Assembly (NCBI GenBank): GCA_004558525.1
Contig: SFCQ01000008.1
Coordinates: forward strand, 57,305-121,304
Reading direction: 5' to 3'
DNA length: 64,000 nt
From: Clostridiales bacterium
GTDB taxonomy: Bacteria; Bacillota; Clostridia; Christensenellales; CAG-138
Shown here: positions 8,826 through 16,140 of the stretch, piece by piece
How the letters are laid out: each line of letters opens with the position of its first letter
Position numbering within the stretch: the first letter of the stretch is position 1
Position numbers and translations under genes: made by a program
The notes under the pieces: model-generated
What the model was told of the DNA's origin: nothing
Databases searched by the model: none
What the model saw: only the letters and a program-made list of their open reading frames with translations

Positions 8826-9057
8826 AATAAATAGGGTCCTCCATCCAGTAGGGACGGGGAACCCGCGGTACCACCCTTATTGAGCTTAATTATAACATAA
8901 GCTCCGCTTTATCCCTTAACGCGGGCAACACGTCCGCCATTTGCTGCGGAAGCTCATCAGGCGTCCTTCACCGGCCGCTGCGGGCGGGCTTTCAGCCTTT
9001 GACCCGGCCTCTCTTAACGCGGCTTCTGCCGGCTACTTCCTGCTTCATAGCCTATTA
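8826..9057 (-). promoter_or_regulatory. T-box leader controlling hisS-aspS
   Basis: The minus strand carries the T-box core AAGGGTGGTACCGCGGG (about 8862-8878) followed by a long terminator hairpin (8834-8863) and a run of T and A. Stem I contains an AGTA motif and an AGAGAG element. The specifier is probably GAC (8963-8965), preceded by GAA plus one base as in known specifier loops, so uncharged tRNA-Asp would be the signal. That agrees with aspS being the second gene. The leader explains the 308-bp gap between hisS and rsfS. Confidence 0.9.
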
Positions 9058-9063
9058 CACTAA

Positions 9064-9092
9064 ATAATAGCATCGCATGCTTAAATTGTCAA
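9064..9092 (-). promoter_or_regulatory. Promoter of the T-box/hisS operon
   Basis: Consensus TTGACA (9087-9092), 17 bp, TATTAT (9064-9069) on the minus strand, 14 nt beyond the rsfS stop codon. Confidence 0.85.
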
Positions 9093-9105
9093 CGCAAACG
9101 AACGC

Positions 9106-9552
9106 TTATTCCACCTGCGCGCGTTTGATTTCCTCCTGCTTCTCCCTTTCATTGTCAAGCATCAGCTTTGAATAATCAACAAAGTCCCTCGGGTCGTCCA
9201 CCCAAAGCCTTTCCATATTGTAGTACTCCCTTTCCTCGGGATAGAATATATGAACAAGTATGGAGCCGAAGTCCACAACTATCCATCTTCCCTCGGGATA
9301 TCCTTCCGTACGCCTTACCTCAAGGCCAAGCTCCGCGCTCTTTTCCTCCACCTCGTCGCAAAGCGCCTTTACCTGCGCCGTTGCACGGCCCGAGCATATC
9401 ACAAACCAGTCGGCAATTATAGTTTTGTCGCCAACGTGTATGGCCATTATGTCCAAAGCTTTTTTGTTATAAAGTATCTCGCACAGCTTGAGCGCCTGCT
9501 CCTTTATTGCTTCTTCATTTACTTGAGCGTTAGCATAAACGTTTTGGTTCAT
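9106..9552 (-). CDS. rsfS: Ribosomal silencing factor RsfS
   Basis: A 148-residue RsfS/YbeB/Iojap protein: ALKLCEILYNKKALDIM, then VICSGRATAQVKALCDEVEE and the signature GSILVHIFYPEEREYYNMERLW. It binds ribosomal protein L14 and blocks subunit joining when nutrients are scarce. The C-terminal extension past residue 125 is charged and probably disordered. Its start overlaps the end of nadD-yqeK by 4 nt (ATGA), so they are coupled, the usual order in Firmicutes. Confidence 0.95.
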   Translation of the reverse strand: MNQNVYANAQVNEEAIKEQALKLCEILYNKKALDIMAIHVGDKTIIADWFVICSGRATAQVKALCDEVEEKSAELGLEVRRTEGYPEGRWIVVDFGSILVHIFYPEEREYYNMERLWVDDPRDFVDYSKLMLDNEREKQEEIKRAQVE

Positions 9553-10745
9553 TTTTGCCTCTCCTTACTGAATGTAGTTTTTGAATTATCTTGTATGCCG
9601 TTTTTTATGCTGTTCCTTATCCTTATCGAGCTCTCGGCCGGCTCTGCGCCCTTGCTCATAAGGTAGTTCATGGAACGGTCCATCGTCATCAGCACCGCCT
9701 CGTCAAGACTCTTTTGCGAAGCTTCCCTCAGCGCCTCAACGCCGTCATAATCCCTTGTAAATTCGGCCTTGTCCGAAACAAAAAGTATCTTGTCAAGCTT
9801 GCTCATACCCATCCTGCCGTAAACATGGCAGGCTATAGCCTCTATAACGTCCTTATCGTCAACGCCAAACTCCCTTTGCACCCTTATGGCCCCTAAAGGC
9901 CCATGCAAAAGGCCCGGAGCGCGCCGTTCCTCCTCGCTCGGCTCATAGCCGTATTTTTCCGCAAGCGCAACGGCGTCCCCATCGCCAAGCTTTGCACAAT
10001 CGTGCAGCAGGCCTGCGATACGCGCCTTCTCACCATCCTCGCCCCATACGGACGCAAGCTCGACCGCATAACCCATAGTGCCTTTGCTGTGGCAAAAGCG
10101 CTTTGGCTTTATCATCATGGAAAGCTTTTGCGCATAGCTCAATATATATTCCGGCTGATAGAGAAGCTTTTGATATATAAGCTCCATAGTTGCGCGCGGA
10201 ACGAGCTTTGCTATGCCAACGGCGTTTGTCACCATGTCGCGTATAGCCGTTGACGAAATGTCCGGCCCGGAGAAGCCCGCCATCAGCACCGTAGCCCCGT
10301 AGCGCTGCCGTATAAGCTGCGCCGCTGCATTATCATCCCCGCAGTTTGGCCTGCTTACGGCTATTATGTCCGCAATGGAGAATATGCTTTCCGGCTCCTT
10401 CCAATGCGGAAGGTTTTCAAGCATGTCCGCGCCGACTATAAGATAGAGTTCAGCGTCAGGATAGATGCTCCTGACCTGCTTAAGCGTATCCGCAGTGTAG
10501 CTCTTGCCCTGCCTTTTAAGCTCATAATCGCAGGCAAAGAGGCCGTCCTCGCCCATAAGCGCCGCTTTTGTAAGGCCCAGCCTCATATCCGCATCCACGC
10601 CAAAGGCGATGCTTTTATGCGGCGGCTCCGCCGCCACCATAAAAAGCACCTTATCAAGCGAGAAGCGCTGCCTGGCTTCGCGTGCGATATAAACATGTCC
10701 TTTGTGAGGGGGATTGAAGCTGCCCCCAAATATAGCGATTTTCAT
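9549..10745 (-). CDS. nadD: Fused NadD nicotinate-nucleotide adenylyltransferase / YqeK HD phosphohydrolase
   Basis: A 398-residue two-domain protein. Residues 1-195 are NadD: GGSFNPPHKGH nucleotide-binding motif and GPDISSTAIRD near residue 160; this half makes nicotinate adenine dinucleotide in NAD synthesis. Residues about 205-370 are YqeK: the HD pattern FCHSKGTMGYA, GLLHDCAK, LLHGPLGA and CHVYGR...KILFVSDKAE; YqeK relatives hydrolyse diadenosine tetraphosphate symmetrically. The two are normally separate neighbouring genes. No Shine-Dalgarno site precedes the ATG, which lies at the predicted transcription start. Confidence 0.93.
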   Translation of the reverse strand: MKIAIFGGSFNPPHKGHVYIAREARQRFSLDKVLFMVAAEPPHKSIAFGVDADMRLGLTKAALMGEDGLFACDYELKRQGKSYTADTLKQVRSIYPDAELYLIVGADMLENLPHWKEPESIFSIADIIAVSRPNCGDDNAAAQLIRQRYGATVLMAGFSGPDISSTAIRDMVTNAVGIAKLVPRATMELIYQKLLYQPEYILSYAQKLSMMIKPKRFCHSKGTMGYAVELASVWGEDGEKARIAGLLHDCAKLGDGDAVALAEKYGYEPSEEERRAPGLLHGPLGAIRVQREFGVDDKDVIEAIACHVYGRMGMSKLDKILFVSDKAEFTRDYDGVEALREASQKSLDEAVLMTMDRSMNYLMSKGAEPAESSIRIRNSIKNGIQDNSKTTFSKERQK

Positions 10746-10752
10746 TAAAATT

Positions 10753-10781
10753 ATTATACACCAATACCCGCTTTGCGTAAA
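10753..10781 (-). promoter_or_regulatory. Promoter placing the nadD-yqeK start codon at the mRNA 5' end
   Basis: TTTACG (10776-10781), 17 bp, TATAAT (10753-10758) on the minus strand. The expected start point is about 10746, next to the ATG at 10745, so the transcript looks leaderless. Confidence 0.6.
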
Positions 10782-10859
10782 CGGCGAATAATTATGGTTT
10801 GCATTGGGAAAAATCCATTAAACAGCGGCGCGGCAAATGCGCCGGGGAAGGAGGCGCAT

Positions 10860-11750
10860 ATGAATAAAAGCGCAAATAAAAGCTCAGGCGGCCCCAATAT
10901 GACTTCCAAAGAAAAAAAGGTGATCGGCGCATACTACAAACGCAGGTTTTATAACGGACGCACGGTGTTCGCGCGCGCGGTGGATTATATCGCGCTTAGG
11001 GTTATATTGCTCATAGCGTGCTATCTTTGGTTTGCGGTAAACGTACAAAGCCTTGCTATGGCGGCGGTGCTTACGATAGCCTCTGTCACGGCGATATCCA
11101 TATTTGCCGAGCTTGTTAAAAGCATACGGTTTGAAAAGTTCTGCCTAAGGGAAAAGGAGCGGTTGAGACGCAAGCTTTTTACGGAAAGCCTTGCGCTTAT
11201 GCCTAAGGCTGAGTTTTTGTGCATAGTGCGCGAATACATAAAGGCAAACGCCGCAGAGTTTGCCGGCGAAAGCCTTGTTTATACGGCGCAGACAATAGCT
11301 CCCGTCGATGAGGAGACGGTTCTCTCCGCCTGCCGCACGGCGGCAAAAAAGGGACGCGTAAGCCTGTTCATATTTTCGGCTTCCTCAGTAAGCCGCGAAG
11401 CGCGCGCGCTTGCTGCAAGATATGAAAACATCAACGTCGCCTTTATACCGTCAGACATACTTTGCGCGTCTGCGTCCTCACAAAAGGCCATGCCAAGCGA
11501 CGCAGATATCGCCGCCTATATAATAAAACAAAACGAGCAGCGCATAACAAGGCGAAAAAAAGCCTTTTCGGAGCCTTTCGGCGCGGCCCGATCCGCAAGA
11601 TACATACTTGTTGCGGCGGCGCTGTTCACGCTTTCATTCTTTGTGAAATACACGCTGTATTACCGCGTGCTTGCAGGCGCGTGCATAAGCCTTGCCGCGC
11701 TGAGCTTCTATATTGGCCATGCGCCGTCCGCAGCGTCAAAAAACGCTTAA
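10860..11750 (+). CDS. Membrane protein of unknown function with C-terminal transmembrane pair
   Basis: A 296-residue protein I do not recognise. Two closely spaced hydrophobic segments lie near residues 47-85 and another pair near residues 245-290. Between them is a soluble domain of about 150 residues with alternating strands and helices (ESLVYTAQTI, VSLFIFSAS, NINVAFIPSD) that resembles a small Rossmann- or nuclease-like fold. The ATG at 10860 follows AAGGAGG; a start 29 codons upstream is possible but lacks a site. It is a single gene between nadD-yqeK (divergent) and a WYL-type regulator (convergent). Confidence 0.6.
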   Translation: MNKSANKSSGGPNMTSKEKKVIGAYYKRRFYNGRTVFARAVDYIALRVILLIACYLWFAVNVQSLAMAAVLTIASVTAISIFAELVKSIRFEKFCLREKERLRRKLFTESLALMPKAEFLCIVREYIKANAAEFAGESLVYTAQTIAPVDEETVLSACRTAAKKGRVSLFIFSASSVSREARALAARYENINVAFIPSDILCASASSQKAMPSDADIAAYIIKQNEQRITRRKKAFSEPFGAARSARYILVAAALFTLSFFVKYTLYYRVLAGACISLAALSFYIGHAPSAASKNA

Positions 11751-11754
11751 CAGA

Positions 11755-11790
11755 GGGTGTCGAAAAAGTGGCTATTCGCCACTTTTTCAG
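11755..11790. repeat. Solitary end of the terminator-associated repeat
   Basis: GGTGTCGAAAAAGTGGC, a short loop, then GCCACTTTTTC is the left end and first hairpin of the repeat family found at copies A-F, with nothing of the rest. It lies between two converging genes, ends 2 nt before the regulator's stop codon, and probably works as a bidirectional terminator. Confidence 0.7.
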
Positions 11791-11791
11791 T

Positions 11792-12403
11792 TCATCGCCT
11801 TATTGCCTGGCGCTCTATCCTTAAGCCGGTCAGCTCGTCAATAGGCATAAGCTTTTGCTCATTACCGCACATACAGCTCAGATAAAGCCTGCCGCCGCCG
11901 GCCTCTATCGATATCGGGTCGAGCCTTGTGCGCGCCCAGGTGGCTTCCTCTTCATCGTTGTTGAGACAGCTAAGCTGCTTTTTCTCCTCTATTGCTTTTG
12001 CTATCGTCAAAAGAGCCGTTTGGCTTTTCGTTTCGCCGTCATGCCGTTTGGGTATTGCCGCGGGGGCTTTATAATAGCTGTTTTGCGTTGAGGCGAGCTT
12101 TGCTTTTATGCTTTGCGCCGTTTTATGGTCTATAAATCCGGCTGCATCTACGGCGTAGGAGATAAGCCTTGCTTCGTCCGTTGTAAACGCGTGCCTGTTT
12201 GCATAGTAGCCCCTTTCATTGAGCCTTATATCCCACTCCGCCTTGTTAAGCGCGGCAATATCGGCATATATCGCCCTTTTTTCGGCGGCTATGCCGAGCT
12301 TATTAAGCTCTTTTGCAAGCTTTACGCCGCTTATGGGGTGCTCCTCGTCCGTCTGCCTGAGCAATATGTCTATAAGCGCAAGCAGCCTTTCCCGCGTGGG
12401 CAT
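11792..12403 (-). CDS. HTH/WYL-type transcriptional regulator
   Basis: A 203-residue protein. The N-terminus TRERLLALIDILLRQTDEEHPIS..KLAKELN is a DeoR/HTH_11-like winged helix, with the second half AEKRAIYADIAAL as recognition helix. Residues about 100-203 look like a WYL-type ligand domain, shorter than usual. The ATG at 12403 overlaps the YhhN-family stop codon (TGATG), favouring this start over one 11 codons upstream. Target genes are unknown. It is the last gene of a HAD-YhhN-regulator unit. Confidence 0.75.
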   Translation of the reverse strand: MPTRERLLALIDILLRQTDEEHPISGVKLAKELNKLGIAAEKRAIYADIAALNKAEWDIRLNERGYYANRHAFTTDEARLISYAVDAAGFIDHKTAQSIKAKLASTQNSYYKAPAAIPKRHDGETKSQTALLTIAKAIEEKKQLSCLNNDEEEATWARTRLDPISIEAGGGRLYLSCMCGNEQKLMPIDELTGLRIERQAIRR

Positions 12404-13074
12404 CAGGCCGCCCCCAATCCGATAAAGCCGAAGCACAGCAGCGCCTGGGCGGATATGTATGTTATCATCACGGGGAAATTATGCCTTTTAACATCTTTTA
12501 TGAACATCGCCCGCGCAAGTATAGTATCCGATGTTAAGAAGAACATCGAACCAAGCAGTATGAGCGATGCGTAAAACGCGCCCTCGCCCGAAGCTATTCT
12601 TGAAATCAAGTTTACCCACGCAAGCACATTTACTATGGCGACTATGCCAAGATATGTAGGCATCAGCGCCTTAAAGCTTTTGTTTTCAACATGCTTTTCA
12701 AGCTTTGCGCTGCATATGCCGACAATGACAATATAAGCCGTCAACGCTATTGCGGCCGTTATGATATGCTGCTTCAGATCGCCCTGCATGCGGGCGCATA
12801 TGGCGTAAATATAGAAGCCATGCCCAACGGTAAAGCTGAACGCTCCCGGCAAAAAGAACCTGTCGTCAAGCATAAGGAAAACATCGCCTACAAGCCCGCA
12901 TATCAGCGCAATAAGCACCATAGGGTCCGCAGGCTTTGCATGGAAGGCATAGAACACGCTGAGCGAAAGCAGTATCAGCGGCTTTGTTATCATGCGCAAA
13001 ACCCTCATCTCAAAGTAGCAAAAAAACAGATGTATTAAAGAAAGCGCCATAAAATATATCAAAAACCCCGTCAT
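12403..13074 (-). CDS. YhhN family membrane protein (lysoplasmalogenase-like)
   Basis: A 223-residue protein with about eight hydrophobic segments, matching YhhN/TMEM86. Conserved polar residues inside membrane helices are visible: GLVGDVFLML, FTVGHGFYIYA and SDTILA. TMEM86B and some bacterial homologues hydrolyse the vinyl-ether bond of lysoplasmalogens. Plasmalogens occur in many anaerobic Clostridia, so this is plausible but unproven here. It overlaps the HAD gene by 4 nt. Confidence 0.8.
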   Translation of the reverse strand: MTGFLIYFMALSLIHLFFCYFEMRVLRMITKPLILLSLSVFYAFHAKPADPMVLIALICGLVGDVFLMLDDRFFLPGAFSFTVGHGFYIYAICARMQGDLKQHIITAAIALTAYIVIVGICSAKLEKHVENKSFKALMPTYLGIVAIVNVLAWVNLISRIASGEGAFYASLILLGSMFFLTSDTILARAMFIKDVKRHNFPVMITYISAQALLCFGFIGLGAA

Positions 13075-13793
13075 GTGTTCTCCCTTCCGGCGTATTCTGC
13101 CATTTCATAAAGCGAATATATATCCCACTTTCTTTCGCCCTCGTAGCCCTTATCATACCCGTCTCTTATGATATGGAACGCTGTGAAGCCCATGTTTCTT
13201 GCACCGTCCGCCTCAACATAATAATCATCAACATAAAGCGATTCAGCGGCGCTCACGCCAAGCGACTCAAGCGCCATATTGAATATCTTAGGATCAGGCT
13301 TGTCAACGCCTGCAAACGCAGAACAAGTATATGAATCAAAGTATTCATCAAGACCAGCCTGCTTTATTGTAAGCCTTAAGGATGGCGAAGTGTCGCTTAT
13401 AACGCCAAGCTTATAGCCCTTTGCGCGGAACCAGTCCAGCGTTTTCACTGTTTCAGGGTAAGCAATTATGCCCTTTAGCCAACTCATCTCGTTGAGAATA
13501 GCGGCACGTTCAGCTACGTTGTCGTTAACGCCGAGCAGTTTAAGGTAGCACTCATTATACCTTTGCCAAAACAAGTATTCTTCTTTAATGCATATATCCT
13601 CGTCGTTCCTGTGCTCATAAAAAAACTTATCCGGATAACCGGCCATGTCAAAAAGCGCCATGCTCTGCTCATAGCTTAATGTATCGTCCCTACCGGACCA
13701 GGCGCGTATAAGCTCGCTGCGTTTATTACGTATGCTTTTGTCTCGGTATACGAGGGTGTTGTCCCTGTCGAAGAATGCTGCTTTGAATGTCAC
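13071..13793 (-). CDS. HAD superfamily hydrolase
   Basis: A 240-residue HAD phosphatase. Motif I is FFDRDNTLV (nucleophile and acid/base Asp), motif II GVISDTS, motif III KPDPKIF and motif IV YVDDYYVEADGA. The long helical cap (residues about 20-110) is type C1. I place the start at the GTG at 13793: it has AAGGGG just upstream and lies below a promoter at 13825-13854, whereas the upstream ATG at 13862 has no ribosome site and lies upstream of that promoter's start point. The substrate is unknown. Confidence 0.85.
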   Translation of the reverse strand: MTFKAAFFDRDNTLVYRDKSIRNKRSELIRAWSGRDDTLSYEQSMALFDMAGYPDKFFYEHRNDEDICIKEEYLFWQRYNECYLKLLGVNDNVAERAAILNEMSWLKGIIAYPETVKTLDWFRAKGYKLGVISDTSPSLRLTIKQAGLDEYFDSYTCSAFAGVDKPDPKIFNMALESLGVSAAESLYVDDYYVEADGARNMGFTAFHIIRDGYDKGYEGERKWDIYSLYEMAEYAGRENT

Positions 13794-13824
13794 AAAAAGC
13801 CCCTTTTTTCTTATCGGTTTATTA

Positions 13825-13854
13825 ATAATACACCATGTTGCCGCCGCTTGGCAA
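13825..13854 (-). promoter_or_regulatory. Promoter of the HAD-YhhN-regulator unit
   Basis: TTGCCA (13849-13854), 18 bp, TATTAT (13825-13830) on the minus strand. Its start point near 13818 decides in favour of the GTG start of the HAD gene. Confidence 0.6.
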
Positions 13855-14007
13855 GAATACATGGCATTTTGGCAGGCATGTGGCGCTAAAGCTGCGGATT
13901 TGGTCTAAATATTTTCATATCCGTAAAAATAATTGATACGCACGCCGCCAGCCATAAGCACAGCAAATGTTAAAAAACTCAATTTGTGGTTTTTATATCA
14001 GTTTTTA

Positions 14008-14016
14008 TGATATACT
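14008..14016 (+). promoter_or_regulatory. Extended -10 promoter for the NifU-like/GGGtGRT pair
   Basis: TGATATACT, an extended -10 box, 35 nt before the ATG. The -35 region (TTGTGG, spacing 21) is poor. AAAGGAGGAG follows at 14034-14043. Confidence 0.5.
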
Positions 14017-14050
14017 ATTGATACCATGACCACAAAGGAGGAGAGTTTTC

Positions 14051-14743
14051 ATGCAGTATTCGCGTGAGGTTCAGGAGATGTTTTGCGTGGCAAAGGGCGC
14101 AAAGCATGGCCCCGCCCCCATACCCGAAGAGGGAAAATGGGTTAAAGCAAAAGAAATAACCGATATATTCGGCCTTACCCACGGCGTAGGCTGGTGCGCG
14201 CCGCAGCAGGGCGCATGCAAGCTGACGCTCAACATAAAGAGCGGTATAATAGAAGAAGCGCTTATAGAGACCATAGGCTGCTCCGGCATGACTCATTCCG
14301 CCGCGATGGCGGCCGAGATACTTCCCGGCAAGACCATACTTGAAGCGCTCAATTCCGACCTTGTGTGCGACGCTATAAACACCGCCATGCGCGAGCTGTT
14401 CTTACAGATAGTGTACGGCCGCAGTCAGAGCGCCTTTTCTGACGACGGCCTGCCCATAGGCGCGGGGCTTGAGGATCTTGGCAAGGGGATGAGGAGCCAG
14501 GTCGCCACGATGTTCGGCACAAGGGAAAAGGGCCCAAGGTACCTTGAAATGGCCGAGGGCTATGTGCTTGGCATAGGGCTTGACAAGAACAACGAAATAA
14601 TAGGCTACAAGTTTGTAAACCTTGGCAAGATGATGGACGCCATTAAGAAGGGCGTGGAGCCGAACGAGGCGTTCAATTCCAACGTGAACACCTACGGCCG
14701 CTTTGCCGAGGCGGTCACCGTTATAGACCCGCGCAAGCAGTGA
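14051..14743 (+). CDS. NifU-like iron-sulfur scaffold-type protein paired with GGGtGRT
   Basis: A 230-residue protein. Its central part (about residues 45-120) resembles the IscU/NifU N-domain: WCAPQQGACKLTLNIKSGII, then ETIGCSGMTHSAAMAAEIL and LVCDAINTAMRELF, with three cysteines in scaffold-like positions. The remaining N- and C-terminal parts are not in classical IscU. Such proteins are found next to GGGtGRT proteins in anaerobes. By analogy it may bind or pass on an Fe-S cluster, but the function has not been shown to my knowledge. Confidence 0.8.
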   Translation: MQYSREVQEMFCVAKGAKHGPAPIPEEGKWVKAKEITDIFGLTHGVGWCAPQQGACKLTLNIKSGIIEEALIETIGCSGMTHSAAMAAEILPGKTILEALNSDLVCDAINTAMRELFLQIVYGRSQSAFSDDGLPIGAGLEDLGKGMRSQVATMFGTREKGPRYLEMAEGYVLGIGLDKNNEIIGYKFVNLGKMMDAIKKGVEPNEAFNSNVNTYGRFAEAVTVIDPRKQ

Positions 14744-14760
14744 TGTAAGGAGGAGTAGAT

Positions 14761-15762
14761 ATGGTTACCTTTGAAGGATATGAAAGACGAATAGGCACCC
14801 TGCGTCCTGTGCTTGCGAAGTACGGTTTTGACGGATTTGAAGCGTGCGAGGCCTACACAAAGGAGCATGGCATAGACGTGCGCGCAATAGTACAGGGAAT
14901 ACAGCCCATAGCCTTTGAAAACGCGGTTTGGGCATATACGCTTGGCGCGGCGATAGCGCTTAAGAAGAACGCTAAGAGCGCGGCTGAGGCTGCCGGTGCT
15001 ATAGGCGAGGGCCTGCAGGCCTTCTGCATCCCCGGCTCCGTTGCGGATCAGCGCAAGGTCGGCCTTGGCCACGGAAATCTTGGCGCGATGCTGCTTTCCG
15101 AATCCACGCACTGCTTCGCCTTCCTTGCCGGACACGAAAGCTTTGCCGCTGCGGAGGGCGCCATAGGCATCGCCCGCACCGCCAACAAGGTGCGCAAGGA
15201 GCCGCTTAAGGTCATACTCAACGGCCTTGGCAAGGACGCTGCATACATAATCAGCCGCATAAACGGCTTTACCCATGTGGAGACCGAGTACAACCAGTAT
15301 ACCGGCGAGCTGAAGATAGTCAAGACCACCTCCTTCAGCGATGGCGACAGGGCGAAGGTGCTTTGCTACGGCGCGGACGACGTTAACGAAGGCGTCGCAA
15401 TAATGCGCCACGAGAACGTTGACGTTTCCATAACCGGCAATTCCACCAACCCGACCCGCTTCCAGCACCCCGTTGCGGGCACCTACAAGAAGTGGTGCGT
15501 TGAAAACGGCAAGAAGTATTTCTCAGTCGCCTCAGGCGGCGGCACGGGCCGCACCCTGCATCCGGACAACATGGCTGCCGGCCCCGCCAGCTACGGCATG
15601 ACCGACACTATGGGCCGCATGCATTCTGACGCTCAGTTTGCCGGCTCCTCCTCCGTGCCTGCGCATGTTGAGATGATGGGCCTCATCGGCATGGGCAACA
15701 ACCCGATGGTCGGCGCTACAGTGGCGGTCGCCGTTGCCGTTGAAGAAGCGATGAAGAAGTAA
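14761..15762 (+). CDS. GGGtGRT family protein
   Basis: A 333-residue protein of the family named for its GGGTGRT motif, seen here as SVASGGGTGRTLHPDN near residue 260. It also has GLGHGNLGAMLLSESTHCFAF (glycine-rich loop and a Cys) and a hydrophobic C-terminal segment. It begins 17 nt after the NifU-like gene with AAGGAGGAG, so the two are surely co-transcribed. No biochemical role is known to me. Its constant pairing with an Fe-S scaffold suggests a metal or sulfur step in anaerobic metabolism. Confidence 0.85.
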   Translation: MVTFEGYERRIGTLRPVLAKYGFDGFEACEAYTKEHGIDVRAIVQGIQPIAFENAVWAYTLGAAIALKKNAKSAAEAAGAIGEGLQAFCIPGSVADQRKVGLGHGNLGAMLLSESTHCFAFLAGHESFAAAEGAIGIARTANKVRKEPLKVILNGLGKDAAYIISRINGFTHVETEYNQYTGELKIVKTTSFSDGDRAKVLCYGADDVNEGVAIMRHENVDVSITGNSTNPTRFQHPVAGTYKKWCVENGKKYFSVASGGGTGRTLHPDNMAAGPASYGMTDTMGRMHSDAQFAGSSSVPAHVEMMGLIGMGNNPMVGATVAVAVAVEEAMKK

Positions 15763-15784
15763 AGGATTTGATATTGAGCCATTA

Positions 15785-15805
15785 AAGCCTCCGTGTCATT
15801 ACGGG
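15785..15805 (+). terminator. Terminator hairpin, left copy, beside repeat B
   Basis: AAGCCTCCGTGTCATTACGGG, a terminator half-site repeated exactly at 16013-16033, where it continues into GGGCTTTTTT and forms a full terminator. The two copies flank repeat B. Confidence 0.6.
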
Positions 15806-15812
15806 AGCTTTA

Positions 15813-16010
15813 GAGCGTCGAAAAAGTGGCTGAGCGCCACTTTTTTCGAGTTTTTACGGGTTTTGCCTCTCGCTCACGCTCCCGGGCGGCAAAACCCGCA
15901 GGGTACGAAAACCTTTGGGTTTTCATCCGTTCTGACGTGCATGCCGTCAGAGCCGGAATAAAGCTTAAGGGGCAGCCGCCCCTTAACAACCCCAGGGTTT
16001 TTCGACACTC
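15813..16010 (+). mobile_element. Terminator-targeting MITE-like repeat, copy B (full length)
   Basis: A 198-bp element with ends GAGCGTCGAAAAA (15813-15825) and TTTTTCGACACTC (15998-16010), matching as inverted repeats at 12 of 13 positions. Internal hairpins in order: GTGGC/GCCAC, GGTTTTGCC/GGCAAAACC, CTGACG/CGTCAG and TTAAGGGGC/GCCCCTTAA. It is flanked by a perfect 21-bp direct repeat of the host terminator (15785-15805, 16013-16033). With the duplicated terminator it fills the 15763-16073 gap. Confidence 0.85.
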
Positions 16011-16012
16011 TG

Positions 16013-16042
16013 AAGCCTCCGTGTCATTACGGGGGGCTTTTT
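16013..16042 (+). terminator. Terminator of the GGGtGRT operon, right copy
   Basis: AAGCCTCCGT..ACGGGGGGCTT stem followed by TTTTT. It is presumably the original terminator, now pushed about 230 bp away from the gene by repeat B. Confidence 0.65.
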
Positions 16043-16073
16043 TGACGCTTTGCTTAAATCGGCGCAAGCATGG

Positions 16074-16101
16074 TTTACAGCGGTCGTATTTGTGCTATAA
16101 T
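16074..16101 (+). promoter_or_regulatory. Promoter of the DUF554 gene
   Basis: TTTACA (16074-16079), 16 bp, TATAAT (16096-16101) with an extended TGC before the -10. Confidence 0.65.
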
Positions 16102-16140
16102 TATGCATTATCGAAGCTTGTTTATTAAAGGAGAAGGGCA

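Noticed and set aside
13794..13862. Upstream ATG start for the HAD hydrolase
   Set aside because: It has no ribosome site and lies upstream of the predicted transcription start; the GTG at 13793 has both.
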